Below are positions 28,981-39,093 of a stretch of DNA of 64,000 bases, piece after piece. Every line of letters starts with the position of its first letter. Within the stretch, counting starts at the first letter, position 1. The DNA comes from Achromobacter pestifer (GTDB taxonomy: Bacteria; Pseudomonadota; Gammaproteobacteria; Burkholderiales; Burkholderiaceae_B). The notes below the pieces were generated by a model. It saw only the letters and a program-made list of their open reading frames with translations. It searched no databases and had not been told where the DNA came from. Location: positions 3,658,001 to 3,722,000 of the forward strand of contig NZ_CP053985.1 in NCBI RefSeq assembly GCF_013267355.1, written 5' to 3'. Position numbers and translations under genes: made by a program.

Positions 28981-30474
28981 TCATCCAGCCACGGGCATCG
29001 TGAATTCCGCGCCCTTGGCGATGCTGTCGGGCCAGCGCTGCATCACGCTCTTGTAGCGCGAATAGAAGCGGATGCCTTCTTCGCCGTAGGCGTGGTGGTC
29101 GCCGAACAGCGAACGCTTCCAGCCGCCGAAGGAGTGCCAGGCCATGGGCACCGGGATGGGCACGTTGATGCCGACCATGCCGACCTTGATCTGGCGCGCG
29201 AAGGTGCGCGCCACGCCGCCGTCGGACGTGAAGCAGGCCACGCCGTTGCCGAATTCATGGGCGTTGATCAGTTCCACCGCCGAGGCGAAGTCCGGCACGC
29301 GCACCACGCACAGCACCGGTCCGAAGATTTCTTCGCGATAGATGTTCATGGCGGGTTTTACGTTGTCGAACAGCGTGCCGCCCAGGAAGAAGCCCTTTTC
29401 GTTGCCGGGCACCTTCAGGCCGCGGCCGTCGACCACCATATCGGCGCCGGAAGCAATGCCGTCCTCGATATAGCCCATGACCTTGCTGCGATGCTGGGCG
29501 GTCACCAGCGGACCCATTTCGGCGTCCGGCTGCATGCCGTCCTTGACCACCAGCGCCTTCACGCGCGGGGCCAGGCGCTCGACCACTTTGTCGGCCACGT
29601 CGCCCACCGCCACGGCCACCGAGATGGCCATGCAGCGTTCGCCGGCCGAGCCATAGGCCGCGCCCATCAAGGCGTCGGTGACCTGGTCCAGGTCGGCGTC
29701 GGGCATGATCACCATGTGGTTCTTGGCGCCGCCCAGCGCCTGCACGCGCTTGCCGCGGCGGGTGCCTTCGGCATAGATGTATTCGGCGATGGGCGTCGAG
29801 CCGACGAAGGACAGGGCCTCGACGTCCGGATGCGCGATCAGCGCGTCCACCGCCTGCTTGTCGCCGTGGACGACGTTGAACACGCCCTCGGGCAGGCCGG
29901 CTTCGGCCAGCAGCTCGGCCAGGCGCAGCGAGGCCGACGGGTCGCGCTCGGAAGGCTTGAGCACGAAGGTGTTGCCGCAGGCGATGGCCACCGGGAACAT
30001 CCAGCACGGCACCATCATGGGGAAGTTGAACGGTGTGATGCCGGCCACCACGCCCAGGGCCTGGCGCATGCTCCAGTTGTCGATGCCGCCGCCGATCTGG
30101 TCGGAGTATTGGCCCTTCATCAGCTGCGGAATGCCGCAGGCGAATTCGACGATTTCGATCCCGCGCGTGACTTCGCCCTTGGCGTCGGAGAAGACCTTGC
30201 CGTGTTCGCGCGTGATCAGCTCGGCCAGTTCATCCTGATGCTTGTCCAGCAGCGCCTTGAAGTTGAACAGGATGCGCGCGCGCTTGAGCGCGGGCGTTTC
30301 GGACCAGGCCGGAAAGGCAGCTCGGGCGGCGGCGACGGCCAGCGCCACTTCTTCGTTGGACGCCAGCGGAATGGAGGAAGTGACTTCGCCGGTGGCGGGG
30401 TTGAAGCCGTCGGCGTAGCGGTTGCTGCGGCCGTCGTAGTGCTGGCCGTTGATGAAATGCGGGATCTTCTTCAT
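28981..30474 (-). CDS. mmsA: Methylmalonate-semialdehyde / malonate-semialdehyde dehydrogenase (CoA-acylating)
   Basis: A 497-residue aldehyde dehydrogenase of the MmsA branch: [60 protein letters not shown] and catalytic Cys281 in [15 protein letters not shown]. It oxidises malonate semialdehyde or methylmalonate semialdehyde with CoA and NAD to acetyl-CoA or propionyl-CoA plus CO2. Next to the beta-alanine:pyruvate aminotransferase gene (95-base gap) it most likely handles malonate semialdehyde, as BauC does. Valine or myo-inositol catabolism is less likely from context. Confidence 0.92.
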   Translation of the reverse strand: MKKIPHFINGQHYDGRSNRYADGFNPATGEVTSSIPLASNEEVALAVAAARAAFPAWSETPALKRARILFNFKALLDKHQDELAELITREHGKVFSDAKGEVTRGIEIVEFACGIPQLMKGQYSDQIGGGIDNWSMRQALGVVAGITPFNFPMMVPCWMFPVAIACGNTFVLKPSERDPSASLRLAELLAEAGLPEGVFNVVHGDKQAVDALIAHPDVEALSFVGSTPIAEYIYAEGTRRGKRVQALGGAKNHMVIMPDADLDQVTDALMGAAYGSAGERCMAISVAVAVGDVADKVVERLAPRVKALVVKDGMQPDAEMGPLVTAQHRSKVMGYIEDGIASGADMVVDGRGLKVPGNEKGFFLGGTLFDNVKPAMNIYREEIFGPVLCVVRVPDFASAVELINAHEFGNGVACFTSDGGVARTFARQIKVGMVGINVPIPVPMAWHSFGGWKRSLFGDHHAYGEEGIRFYSRYKSVMQRWPDSIAKGAEFTMPVAG

Positions 30475-30568
30475 GGGGGGAACGCTCGAATCTGGGGCGT
30501 TGAAAAATGCCGGAGGGCGGCCAGAGGCCGCCCAGGCGAAAAGCCGCCCCTCGCGGGGCGGCGCACAA

Positions 30569-31894
30569 TCAGGCGATTTCCTTCAGTACCTTGCCGATCT
30601 GTTCGAAGATCTGGCCGATCTGCGCGTCGTCGATGATGAGCGGGGGCGAGATCGCGATGATATCGCCGGTGTAGCGCACCATCAGGCCGCTGTCGAAGCA
30701 CTTCTGGAACACTTCGGCGGCGCGCGCGCCGGGGGCGCCCGCGCGCGGCGCCAGCTCGATGCCGCAGACCAGGCCCAGGTTGCGCACGTCGATGACGTGC
30801 GGCGCATCCTTCAGGCCGTGGGCGGCTTCCTGGAAGGCGCCGGACAGCTTGCGGGCGCGGCCGAACAAGTCGTCGCGGCGGTAGATGTCCAGGGTGGCCA
30901 GGATGGCGGCGGCGGCGAGCGGGTGCGCCGAGTAGGTGTAGCCGTGGAAGAACTCGATGCCGCCGGCAGGGCCGTTGACGATGGCGTCATGCACTTCGCG
31001 CTTGACCGCGACGGCGCCGGCCGGCACGGCGGCGTTGCTCACGCCCTTGGCCATGGCGATGATGTCCGGCGTGACGCCGAAGAACTCGGATGCCGTGGCG
31101 GCGCCCAGACGGCCATAGGCGGTGATGACTTCGTCGAAAATCAGCAGGATGCCGTGCTTGGAGGTGATTTCGCGCAGCTTTTCCAGATAGCCCTTGGGCG
31201 GGATCAGCACGCCGGTCGAGCCCGCCATGGGTTCGACGATGACCGCGGCGATGGTGGACGGATCGTGCAGGGCAACGATGCGCTCCAGTTCGTCGGCCAG
31301 GTGCGCGCCCCAGGCCGGCTGGCCCTTGGAATAGGCGTTCTGCTCGATGTTGTGGGTGTGCGGCAGATGGTCCACGGCGGGCAGCAGCGCGCCGGAGAAG
31401 GTCTTGCGGTTGGTCGAGATGCCGCCGACCGAGATGCCGCCGAAGCCCACGCCGTGGTAGCCGCGTTCGCGGCCGATCAGGCGCGTGCGCTGGCCTTCGC
31501 CGCGGGCGCGGTGATAGGCCAGGGCGATCTTCAGGCAGGTATCGACGGATTCGGAACCCGAGTTCGTGAAGAAGACCCGGTCCAGGCCCTGCGGCATCAT
31601 GCCGGCGACGGCGGTTGCGGCTTCGAAGGCCAGCGGGTGGCCCAGCTGGAAGCCCGGCGCGTAGTCCAGGATGCCCGCCTGGCGGGAGATCGCGGCGACG
31701 ATTTCCTCGCGGCCGTGGCCGGCGTTGACGCACCACAGGCCGGCGGTGCCGTCCAGGATCTGGCGGCCATCGGTCGAGGTGTAGTACATGCCCTTGGCGG
31801 TCGCCAGCATGCGCGGGTGGGCCTTGAACTGCTTGTTGGCAGTGAAGGGCATCCAGAGGTGGGACAGGTCGGGCAGTTTTTCGGGGGCGTTCAT
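30569..31894 (-). CDS. bauA: Beta-alanine/omega-amino acid:pyruvate aminotransferase (class III)
   Basis: A 441-residue fold-type-I PLP aminotransferase. Its N-terminus, [20 protein letters not shown], is typical of omega-amino acid:pyruvate transaminases; [20 protein letters not shown] is the cofactor-binding region; [12 protein letters not shown] precedes PLP Lys283 in [13 protein letters not shown]. It moves the amino group of beta-alanine to pyruvate, giving malonate semialdehyde and alanine. It is co-directional with the mmsA-like gene and divergent from a MocR regulator. Related enzymes also accept other omega-amines, so specificity is probable, not proven. Confidence 0.9.
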   Translation of the reverse strand: MNAPEKLPDLSHLWMPFTANKQFKAHPRMLATAKGMYYTSTDGRQILDGTAGLWCVNAGHGREEIVAAISRQAGILDYAPGFQLGHPLAFEAATAVAGMMPQGLDRVFFTNSGSESVDTCLKIALAYHRARGEGQRTRLIGRERGYHGVGFGGISVGGISTNRKTFSGALLPAVDHLPHTHNIEQNAYSKGQPAWGAHLADELERIVALHDPSTIAAVIVEPMAGSTGVLIPPKGYLEKLREITSKHGILLIFDEVITAYGRLGAATASEFFGVTPDIIAMAKGVSNAAVPAGAVAVKREVHDAIVNGPAGGIEFFHGYTYSAHPLAAAAILATLDIYRRDDLFGRARKLSGAFQEAAHGLKDAPHVIDVRNLGLVCGIELAPRAGAPGARAAEVFQKCFDSGLMVRYTGDIIAISPPLIIDDAQIGQIFEQIGKVLKEIA

Positions 31895-32014
31895 GGCGGC
31901 TCCAGGGGACGGACAAGCGCTGGACTTGGGCGACGGTTGTGCAGCCAGCGGGATTGAAATGATTCTGGTGCGTCCGCAGGGGAATGAAAATATACGATCT
32001 GCGCAAATGCGGCT

Positions 32015-32049
32015 AACTGTATAGTTATAAGCGACACAACTGTACAGTT
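32015..32049. promoter_or_regulatory. Repeated palindromic operator in the bauA/MocR divergent region
   Basis: AACTGTATAGTT at 32015-32026 and the perfect palindrome AACTGTACAGTT at 32038-32049, 23 bases apart start to start. The second ends 6 bases before the regulator's GTG. Direct repeats of this kind are typical binding sites for MocR-type (GntR/aminotransferase) regulators, so this is the likely autoregulatory and bauA-controlling site. Confidence 0.65.
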
Positions 32050-32055
32050 AATGCC

Positions 32056-33483
32056 GTGATCGATTTCCAGCCCAACCGCGCCCGTGGCCGCGGACAGGCG
32101 CCGACCCTGGTCGAGCAGCTGGTCGCCGCCATCCTGCGCGCCATCGAAGAACAGACCTTGCGTCCGGGTATGTCCCTACCCTCGGTGCGCGAGTTCGCGC
32201 GCCTGTACGAGGTCAGCACCTTCACGGTGGCCAGCGCGTACAGCCGGCTGGTATCGCTGGGCTGGCTGGCGGCGCGGCCGGGCGCGGGCTATCGGGTCGC
32301 GACGCCGGACGCTCCCGCGCGCCCGAGCCAGCCGCCGTCCTGGGAGCCGCCGCGCCTGAACGCCGGCTGGCTGCTGTCGGATATCTTCGCGGACCATTCC
32401 ATCCCCATCAAATCGGGCTGCGGCTGGTTGCCGGGCGAATGGCTGAACGAAGAGGGGCTGCACATGGCCCTGCGCCACATGGGGCGGGTGCCGGCCATGC
32501 GCATCGCGAACTACGGGCATCCCTACGGCTATGCGCCGCTGCGCGAGACCATCGCGGCCAGCCTGAGCGCGCAGGGCATGGAGGTCGAGGCCTCGCAGGT
32601 CGTGCTGACCCAGGGCGTGACGCACGGGCTGGACATGGTGATACGCACCTTGCTGAGGCCGGGCGACACGGTGGTGGTGGAGCAGCCCGCCTATGCCAAC
32701 CTGCTGCAGATGCTGCGCCTGGCGGGCCTGCGCGCGGTGCCCGTGCCCCGCACGCCGGACGGGCTGGACTGCGAGGCGCTGGAAGCGGCGGTGGCTCGCC
32801 ACCGGCCGCGGGCCCTGGTCGTCAACACCGCCTTGCAGAATCCTTCGGGCGCCAGCATCAGCATGGCCAACGCCTTCCGCATCCTGCAGGCGGCCGAGCG
32901 GCACGGGTTGTGGGTGGTGGAAGACGATATCTCGCGCGAACTGGCGCCCGGCGTGACGCCCATGCTGGCCGCCCTGGACGGGGCGCGGCGCGTGGTCTAC
33001 CTGGGCGGGTACTCCAAGGTCATCAGCCCGTCGGTGCGGGTGGGCTATGTGGTGGCGCACCGCGATCTGGCGCGTGACATCGCGCGCACCAAGATGGCGG
33101 TGGGCCTGACCTCGCCGGAGATCATGGAGCGCATCGTGCACCAGGTTATCCGCGAGGGCCGCTACCGCGCCCACATCGCCCGTACCCGCGAGCGCCTGGC
33201 AGAGGCTCATGCGGGCGTGGCCGAGCTGATGGCGCAGCATGGTTTCGAGATCTATGGGAGGCCGCAAGGCGGCCTGTTCCTGTGGGCCAAGGTGGCCGGA
33301 CAGTGGCGCGAGCGCGGCGCCAACGGCCTGGCGGAACTGGCATTGAAGGACGGCATCTGGCTGGCGCCAGGCTCCTACTTCGAGGCGGACGAGGCCGATA
33401 CGCCCTGGGTGCGCTTCAACGTGGCCTACTCGGAGGCGCCCGCCCTCTGGCGCTTCATGCGCAATGCGGGGGCGGCGGCTTGA
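32056..33483 (+). CDS. MocR-type PLP-dependent transcriptional regulator (GntR family)
   Basis: A 475-residue regulator. A winged-helix GntR DNA-binding domain spans residues ~15-80 (LVEQLVAAILRAIEEQTLRP, LPSVREFARLYEVSTFTVASAYSRL), followed by a class-I aminotransferase-like domain with the PLP lysine Lys321 (YLGGYSKVISPSVRVGYV). Such proteins sense amino-acid-derived ligands through PLP. The start is GTG 32056 (IDFQPNRARGRG); an ATG at 32051 is in another frame. It is divergent from bauA, with a palindromic direct repeat in between, so control of beta-alanine catabolism is the natural inference. Confidence 0.9.
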   Translation: MIDFQPNRARGRGQAPTLVEQLVAAILRAIEEQTLRPGMSLPSVREFARLYEVSTFTVASAYSRLVSLGWLAARPGAGYRVATPDAPARPSQPPSWEPPRLNAGWLLSDIFADHSIPIKSGCGWLPGEWLNEEGLHMALRHMGRVPAMRIANYGHPYGYAPLRETIAASLSAQGMEVEASQVVLTQGVTHGLDMVIRTLLRPGDTVVVEQPAYANLLQMLRLAGLRAVPVPRTPDGLDCEALEAAVARHRPRALVVNTALQNPSGASISMANAFRILQAAERHGLWVVEDDISRELAPGVTPMLAALDGARRVVYLGGYSKVISPSVRVGYVVAHRDLARDIARTKMAVGLTSPEIMERIVHQVIREGRYRAHIARTRERLAEAHAGVAELMAQHGFEIYGRPQGGLFLWAKVAGQWRERGANGLAELALKDGIWLAPGSYFEADEADTPWVRFNVAYSEAPALWRFMRNAGAAA

Positions 33484-33484
33484 G

Positions 33485-33970
33485 TCACTGCCGCTCGTAA
33501 GTCACGAAATCGTATTCGTAGCCGTTTTCGGCCGGCTGGGCTTCGCGCGCCGTTTCCTTCCATTGGAAGGCGGGCAGCAGCGGGAAGAAGGCGTCGCCTT
33601 CGACCTCGGCGCGGACTTCGGTGGCCAGCACGCGCTGGGCCAGCGGCAGGGCCTGCGCGTAGATCTGCGCGCCGCCGATCACGTAGGCCGCGTCGATGTC
33701 GCCGCAGGCCTGGATTGCCGCTGCAAGCGACGGCACCACGATGGCGCCCGCGGCGCCGAAATCGGGGTTGCGGCTGATCACGATGTTGCTGCGGCCGGGC
33801 AGCGGCCGTCCCAGCGAGTCCCAGGTCTTGCGGCCCATGATGATGGGGTGGCCCAGGGTGCTGCGCTTGAAATGCGCCAGATCGCCCGGCAGCTTCCAGG
33901 GCAGGGCGTTGTCGCGGCCGATGACGCGATTGGTGGAATAGGCGACGATGAGGGTAAGGCTGGCGGGCAT
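33485..33970 (-). CDS. folA: Dihydrofolate reductase
   Basis: Reduces dihydrofolate to tetrahydrofolate with NADPH. 161 residues, standard chromosomal type. Motifs: LIVAYSTNRVIGRDNALPW, catalytic Asp30 in KLPGDLAHFKRSTLG, IIMGRKTWDSLGRPLPGR and DAAYVIGGAQIY. It is convergent with the MocR gene (1 base between stops). The paired thyA lies 2.5 kb upstream on the same strand, separated by a cyclic-di-GMP gene. Confidence 0.96.
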   Translation of the reverse strand: MPASLTLIVAYSTNRVIGRDNALPWKLPGDLAHFKRSTLGHPIIMGRKTWDSLGRPLPGRSNIVISRNPDFGAAGAIVVPSLAAAIQACGDIDAAYVIGGAQIYAQALPLAQRVLATEVRAEVEGDAFFPLLPAFQWKETAREAQPAENGYEYDFVTYERQ

Positions 33971-34054
33971 GCGGGGTCGGGACGGTAGGGGTTCGGCCGG
34001 CTGGCTACGGCAAGCGTAGCAAATTTGCGCGGCGGCCTGCGCCGCGCCGGGTGC

Positions 34055-36118
34055 TCAGTCGACCGCGTGTGCCAGGAATTCGGTGGCGGGCATGGGTTTG
34101 CCCAGCAGGAAGCCCTGCAGCGAATCGCAGCCCAGGCCGGTCAGGAACTTCTGCTGCGCAGGTGTTTCCACGCCCTCGGCGACGATGCGCAGGTTGAGTT
34201 GCTGCGCCAGCGCGACGATGGCCGACACGATGGCTGCATCCTCGTTGTCGTTTTCCAGCTGATTGACGAAGCCGCGGTCGATCTTCAACTCGGTGGCCGG
34301 CAGCCGCTTGAGATAGAGCAGGCTGGAATAGCCGGTGCCGAAGTCGTCGATCGAAATCGTCACGCCCAGATTGGACAGGCGCTTGAGCACCGCCAGGCTG
34401 GCCTCGGCGTCGCGCATGGCGGTGGATTCGGTCACTTCCAGGGTCAGGCAGGCGGGCGGCACGCCATGGCGCTCCAGGGCCGAGCGCACCGTTTCCACCA
34501 GGCTGGCGTGGGCGAACTGCAGGGCAGAAATGTTGACGGCAACGGTCCAGTGGCCCTGGCCGGCGTTGATCCATTCGCGCATCTGGCGGCAGGCCTCGTT
34601 GATCACCCATTCGCCGATGGACAGGATCAGGCCGGTCTTTTCCGCCGTGGGGATGAACTGGTCCGGGCCGACCAGGCCGCGCGTCGGATGGTTCCAGCGC
34701 AGCAGGGCCTCGGCGCCGATGATGGGGCCGGCGGGCGCTTCGTACTTGGGTTGGTAATGCAGGACGAGCTGGTTGCGTTCCTGCGCCAGGCGCAGGTCGT
34801 GCAGCAGTTCGATCTGCTCGTGCGCGTCCGCGTTCATGGACGGCTCGAAGAAGCTGTAGCCGGTGCCGCCCAGGCGTTTGGCGTGATACATCGCCGCGTC
34901 GGCGTTGGTCAGCAGGGCGTGGGTATCCTGGCCGTCGTTGGGATAGATGGCGATGCCCACGCTGGAGGTCACCATCACTTCATGCCCATAGACCGTGACG
35001 GGGCGGGCGATGGCGTCGATCAGGCGGTCGGCCACGTTGGCCGCGTCGGTGGGCTCGATCACTTCGCTCAATACGATGAACTCGTCCCCGCCCAGGCGCG
35101 CCACGGTGTCCTGGGTGCGCAGGGTTTGGCGGATGCGCTGTGCAAGGTCGATCAGCAGGGCGTCGCCGGTGTGGTGTCCGTAGGCGTCGTTGACCGCCTT
35201 GAAGCCGTCCAGGTCGAAGAACAGCACGGCGAAGTAACCCTTGCGCCGGGTGGCGCTTTCGATCGCCTGCTCCAGCCGGTCTTCCAGCAGGATGCGGTTG
35301 GGCAGTTTGGTCAGGGTGTCGTGCAGCGCCAGCTGTACCAGTTCTTCATTGGCTTCGGCCAGCGAGGATGCCAGTGCCGAGGTGCGGGCCTCCAGCCGGT
35401 TGTCCAGCACCGCGACCAGCAGGGCGATGGCCAGCACGCTCAGGGTCACCGCGGTGACGGCGATGGCCAGCCAGCCGGCAGAGATGCCGCTGTTGGCCGC
35501 CATGCAGATGCTGCCCGCGGGGAACCCGGCGGCGGCCATGCCGGTGTAGTGCATGCCGACGATGGCGATGCCCATGATCACTGCCGCCAGCGGCCGCGAC
35601 CAGGCCACGCGGGGCCCGCCATGGCGCAGGCGGTAGGTGATCCACAGCGCCGCGCCGGACGCGGCCACGGCAATCACGATGGATAGCGCGAACCACTTGG
35701 CGTCGTAGACGATGCCGGGTTCCATGAGCATGGCAGCCATGCCAAGGTAGTGCATCGCCGCGATGCCGGCTCCCATGAGCAGGGCGCCGATCACCAGGCG
35801 CCGCCGCGGCAGTTCGTCCTTGCTCACGGTCCACAGGGCGAAGGCGGAGCAGCCGATGGCGATGACCAGCGACAAGACGGTCAGGGGCAGGTCGTAGCCC
35901 ATGGCGATGGGCAGGCTGAAGGCCAGCATGCCGACGAAATGCATGGACCAGATGCCCACGCCCATCGCGAAAGCGCCGCCCGCCAGCCAGTAGCGCGCGC
36001 TGGGCAAGCCGTTCGAGGCCCTGACGCGGTTGGCCATGCCCAACGCCGTGTACGACGCCAGGATGGCGACTCCTAGGGATACGAGGACGAGCGAAGGGTT
36101 ATAAGTTCCGACGAGCAT
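34055..36118 (-). CDS. MHYT-GGDEF-EAL cyclic-di-GMP signalling protein
   Basis: 687 residues. The N-terminal ~240 residues are a seven-helix MHYT sensor with the repeated signature (WSMHFVGMLAF, AMHYLGMAAM, GMHYTGMAAAG), thought to bind a metal and sense a gas such as O2, CO or NO. A GGDEF domain follows (DTLTKLPNRILLEDRL, RLGGDEFIVLSE, with inhibitory-site RTQD five residues before). Then comes an EAL phosphodiesterase domain (GAEALLRWNHPTRGLVGPDQ, DDFGTGYSSLLYLKRLP, VAEGVETPAQQKFL). Both catalytic motifs are intact, so it may make and degrade cyclic-di-GMP. It sits between thyA and folA on the same strand. Confidence 0.94.
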   Translation of the reverse strand: MLVGTYNPSLVLVSLGVAILASYTALGMANRVRASNGLPSARYWLAGGAFAMGVGIWSMHFVGMLAFSLPIAMGYDLPLTVLSLVIAIGCSAFALWTVSKDELPRRRLVIGALLMGAGIAAMHYLGMAAMLMEPGIVYDAKWFALSIVIAVAASGAALWITYRLRHGGPRVAWSRPLAAVIMGIAIVGMHYTGMAAAGFPAGSICMAANSGISAGWLAIAVTAVTLSVLAIALLVAVLDNRLEARTSALASSLAEANEELVQLALHDTLTKLPNRILLEDRLEQAIESATRRKGYFAVLFFDLDGFKAVNDAYGHHTGDALLIDLAQRIRQTLRTQDTVARLGGDEFIVLSEVIEPTDAANVADRLIDAIARPVTVYGHEVMVTSSVGIAIYPNDGQDTHALLTNADAAMYHAKRLGGTGYSFFEPSMNADAHEQIELLHDLRLAQERNQLVLHYQPKYEAPAGPIIGAEALLRWNHPTRGLVGPDQFIPTAEKTGLILSIGEWVINEACRQMREWINAGQGHWTVAVNISALQFAHASLVETVRSALERHGVPPACLTLEVTESTAMRDAEASLAVLKRLSNLGVTISIDDFGTGYSSLLYLKRLPATELKIDRGFVNQLENDNEDAAIVSAIVALAQQLNLRIVAEGVETPAQQKFLTGLGCDSLQGFLLGKPMPATEFLAHAVD

Positions 36119-36475
36119 TTGTGGGGTCCTGTCCTTGGCGCATGCTGCCGCCGCGCGGGCTTCATATCAAATCAATTGGTAGTCTATGGTTGCATGTCGG
36201 TCGCAAGACAGAATTCCGCGGTCGACGCTGGTGACGCTCGTGCTCTCTTTTTCGGGAAGGGGGGCGGCAGAGCAACGCCGGCGGACGGCGCTGCCGGGCG
36301 GATTGCCCGGTTTCGCGGCGCGCGCAGGCACGGCGCGGCAGGTGCCGGTCGGAAGCAATGGCGCGCGCGCATTTCTGGACGCGCGTCCATGGCTAAGGGA
36401 TGGGTTATACCGAAAACGCGCTTCCAGAAGCTCACCAATCTTCACCTGCGGCCACGGGCGCGCGGCCGCGGCGGT
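36119..36475. other. Intergenic region between thyA and the MHYT-GGDEF-EAL gene
   Basis: 357 bases. Short open frames on both strands here have no conserved character, ribosome-binding site or start context, and I do not call them genes. The end next to the MHYT gene is AT-richer (CATATCAAATCAATTGGTAG) and probably holds that gene's promoter, but no clear -35/-10 pair was found. Confidence 0.5.
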
Positions 36476-37447
36476 CTATACGGCCATGGCGGCGGTGAGG
36501 GGGGCGTGATGGGTGTAGCCAGACAGCGAGAAATCGCTCGGCTCCACCTTTTCCAGCCATTCGGGCTCGTAGCGCCCGGTGACGGCGAAATCTGGAATGC
36601 GGTCCGACAGCACCAGCCTGGGTGCCTCGTAGGGTTCGCGCGTGAGCTGCTCGCGCAGCATCGGCAGGTGGTTTTCGTAGATGTGCGCGTCGCCGATGAA
36701 ATACGTGAACCAGCGCGGCGTGTAGCCGGTCAGGCGGCCGACCAGATGCAGCAGGGCCGCGCCTTCGGTGAGGTTGAACGGCGTGCCCAGGCCAACATCG
36801 TTGGAGCGGATGTACAGGCACAGCGATATTTCGCGGGTCGTCGCGTTCGGCAGGAATTGATAGAGCAGATGGCAGGGCGGCAGCGCCATTTCCTCGATCT
36901 GCGCCCAGTTCCAGCCATGGAACAGGATGCGGCGGTCGCCGGGGCGCTCATGGATGGTGTCCAGGCATTGCCGCAACTGGTCCACTGCCTTGTAGAGCAG
37001 CACCTTCGGCACGCCGCCTTCCTCCAGTTCGCCCACCTGGGCGTAGCCGCGCGACAGGGCGTCGGCGATCTGCGCCGGGCGGCTGGCGTCCAGCATCTTG
37101 TAGGCCGGCCACTGGCGCCATTGCACGCCGTAGACCGGGCCCAGGTCATCGGGCCCTTCGCGGTACGGGTTGGCCAGCCATTGGCTGTTCTCGTTGGCAT
37201 TCTGGTCCCAGACCTTGCAGCCGAGCTCGCGGAATTCCGCCGCGCTGCGCGAGGCGCGCAGGAAACCCACCATTTCGCCTATGGCGGATTTGAATGCGAG
37301 CTTCTTCGTGGTCACTGCGGGAAAGCCCTTCTGAAGGTCGAAGCGCAGCGATGCGCCCGGCATGCTCAGGGTGCGTATGCCCGTGCGGTTTTCCTGCCAC
37401 GCGCCGGTGTCCAGGATGGATTGAACGAGGTCCAGGTATTGTTTCAT
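36476..37447 (-). CDS. thyA: Thymidylate synthase
   Basis: Methylates dUMP to dTMP using 5,10-methylene-tetrahydrofolate, which it oxidises to dihydrofolate. 323 residues, longer than the 264-residue E. coli enzyme because of an insertion between the dUMP arginine region and the catalytic cysteine (residues ~93-165), as in several other bacteria. Catalytic Cys192 is in [30 protein letters not shown] and the C-terminal [16 protein letters not shown] (AMAV end) are standard. It works with FolA, downstream on the same strand, and Dcd. Confidence 0.96.
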   Translation of the reverse strand: MKQYLDLVQSILDTGAWQENRTGIRTLSMPGASLRFDLQKGFPAVTTKKLAFKSAIGEMVGFLRASRSAAEFRELGCKVWDQNANENSQWLANPYREGPDDLGPVYGVQWRQWPAYKMLDASRPAQIADALSRGYAQVGELEEGGVPKVLLYKAVDQLRQCLDTIHERPGDRRILFHGWNWAQIEEMALPPCHLLYQFLPNATTREISLCLYIRSNDVGLGTPFNLTEGAALLHLVGRLTGYTPRWFTYFIGDAHIYENHLPMLREQLTREPYEAPRLVLSDRIPDFAVTGRYEPEWLEKVEPSDFSLSGYTHHAPLTAAMAV

Positions 37448-37557
37448 GGCGGTCCTTGCGCACGCTCGCCCGGCGGGTGACGCAGACGGCCGCCGCGAAT
37501 GGATCGCGGCGGCTCGTATAAGTTAGGGATAGACGAATTACACCACGCGGGCGCGTT

Positions 37558-38001
37558 TCAAGCGGCGGCGGGCGTTTCCTGCGTGTCGACGATCTCGACC
37601 GAGAAGGTCAGCGCCGCGGTCTTCTCCAGCATGGCCGAGGCCGAGCAGTATTTCTCGTGCGACAACTGCACCGCGCGCTCGACCGCGGCGCGTGGCAGGT
37701 TGCGGCCGGTGACGGTGAAGGCGAAATGGATGCGGGTGAAGACCTTGGGGTCGGCATCGGCGCGGTCGGCCTGGAGCTTGACGCTGCAGCCGCTCACCGC
37801 GTGGCGTCCGCGCTTGAGGATCAGCACGACGTCGTAGGCGGTGCAGCCGCCGGTGCCGGCCAGCAGCATTTCCATGGGCCGGGGGGCGAGGTTGTGCCCG
37901 CCGCCGTCCACGGCGCCGTCCATGACGGCCACGTGGCCGCTACCGGTGCTGGCGGTAAAGAGCATGCCGTTCGGGCCGCCCCAGTCGATCGTGCATTCCA
38001 T
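37558..38001 (-). CDS. OsmC family protein
   Basis: A 147-residue OsmC/Ohr-fold protein. The two redox cysteines are Cys53 ([14 protein letters not shown]) and Cys119 ([13 protein letters not shown]), consistent with thiol-dependent reduction of organic or lipid hydroperoxides. The [13 protein letters not shown] start and the [15 protein letters not shown] block are typical of the YhfA-like OsmC subgroup rather than Ohr. It is divergent from coq7 and 110 bases upstream of thyA on the same strand. Confidence 0.9.
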   Translation of the reverse strand: MECTIDWGGPNGMLFTASTGSGHVAVMDGAVDGGGHNLAPRPMEMLLAGTGGCTAYDVVLILKRGRHAVSGCSVKLQADRADADPKVFTRIHFAFTVTGRNLPRAAVERAVQLSHEKYCSASAMLEKTAALTFSVEIVDTQETPAAA

Positions 38002-38126
38002 GTTGTCGTGTCCTTGAGCTTGAGCGCTGTCAATGGCTGATGATACCTGTTGCGTACAATTCCGGGCATGAGAGCCCCGCCCCGCATCAGGGGCGTGCGC
38101 GCCAGCCTTGCCCGAGGAGTTGCCCC

Positions 38127-38804
38127 ATGTCCACCGCTCTGTCCCGCCCCAGCCCTGTTTCCTTCCTGCGCCGCATCAGCCCCGTCGATGCCCTGTTGGC
38201 CGAGGCCGATCGCGCGCTGCGGGTGCTGTCCGGCAGCGCCGTGGCCGGCCGTCCCTATCCGGCCACGGCCGAAGAGGCGCCCCAAGCCCTCTCGGCCCAG
38301 GAAAAGCGCCACGCGGCTGGGCTCATGCGCGTGAATCACGTGGGAGAGATCTGCGCCCAGGCCCTATACCGGGGACAGGCATCGGTATGCCGCGAGCCCG
38401 CGCCGCGGGCGCTGCTGCTGAATGCGGCCTCCGAGGAAGTGGATCACCTGGCCTGGTGCAATCAGCGGCTGACCGAACTGGGCAGCCGCCCCAGCCTGCT
38501 GAATCCGGTCTGGTATGCGGGCTCGTTCGCGCTCGGCGTGCTGGCCAGCTATGCCGGCGTGCCGCGCAACCTGGGTTTCATGGCGGAAACCGAAAAGCAG
38601 GTCGAAGCGCATCTGGAAGAACATCTGCGCACCTTGCCGGTGCAGGACGAGCGCTCGCGCCAGATCGTCCAGAAGATGAAAGAGGACGAGGCACAACATC
38701 GCGCCAGCGCGGAAGCGGCGGGCGGCGTACCTTTGCCGGCGCCCGTGAAGGCGGCGATGCGGGCCATGTCCAAGGTCATGACGACCACGGCCTATTGGGT
38801 CTGA
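38127..38804 (+). CDS. coq7: 3-demethoxyubiquinol 3-hydroxylase (Coq7)
   Basis: Di-iron mono-oxygenase that hydroxylates 2-polyprenyl-3-methyl-6-methoxy-hydroquinol in ubiquinone synthesis; membrane-associated. 225 residues from ATG 38127 ([14 protein letters not shown]), with GAGGAG-like CGAGGAG just upstream at 38112-38118. The di-iron glutamate/histidine motifs are present: [42 protein letters not shown] and [19 protein letters not shown] box at 38055-38060 is a plausible -10 shared with nothing else. A long noncoding region follows. Confidence 0.94.
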   Translation: MSTALSRPSPVSFLRRISPVDALLAEADRALRVLSGSAVAGRPYPATAEEAPQALSAQEKRHAAGLMRVNHVGEICAQALYRGQASVCREPAPRALLLNAASEEVDHLAWCNQRLTELGSRPSLLNPVWYAGSFALGVLASYAGVPRNLGFMAETEKQVEAHLEEHLRTLPVQDERSRQIVQKMKEDEAQHRASAEAAGGVPLPAPVKAAMRAMSKVMTTTAYWV

Positions 38805-39058
38805 AACACCTGGCAAGGGAAATGTTGCAGTGCGCAAAAATAGCTGCAGATTGGTGCCGAATGCACTGTTTTGGTGCGAAATCCAGGGCGGGATTACCCG
38901 ATAAGGGCTAGGGTAAGCCCCGGTCGGGTTTACCCATTCGGCGAAAACCCGGTTTTTGAAGCAATCATTGATTGACGCGGGTTTCCGGGGAGGGGGCTGA
39001 TGGTTTGCGGCAAAAACGCAACGCAAAAAATCTCTTGTGCGGCAGGCTAAAAAAATTC
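38805..39058. other. Noncoding region after coq7
   Basis: About 250 AT-richer bases with no plausible gene. It contains an NtrC-like palindrome (38863-38877) and three close copies of TTACCC or its complement GGGTAA (38894-38899, 38911-38916, 38930-38935), plus A-runs just before the candidate sRNA promoter. Function unknown. Confidence 0.5.
38863..38877. promoter_or_regulatory. NtrC-like palindrome
   Basis: GCACTGTTTTGGTGC fits the GCAC-N7-GTGC pattern of NtrC enhancer sites. No sigma-54 promoter (GG-N10-GC) was found downstream before the sRNA, so the assignment is tentative. Confidence 0.3.
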
Positions 39059-39087
39059 TTGCATCGCACAAAAAACCTCGGTACTAT
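39059..39087 (+). promoter_or_regulatory. Sigma-70-like promoter of candidate small RNA
   Basis: TTGCAT (39059-39064) and TACTAT (39082-39087) with an ideal 17-base spacer, predicting transcription start near 39094. There is no open reading frame behind it. Confidence 0.5.
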
Positions 39088-39093
39088 TCAGTC

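Noticed and set aside
36167..36509. Several short open frames between thyA and the MHYT gene
   Set aside because: Overlapping frames on both strands with Arg/Pro-rich composition, no ribosome-binding site and no conserved character.
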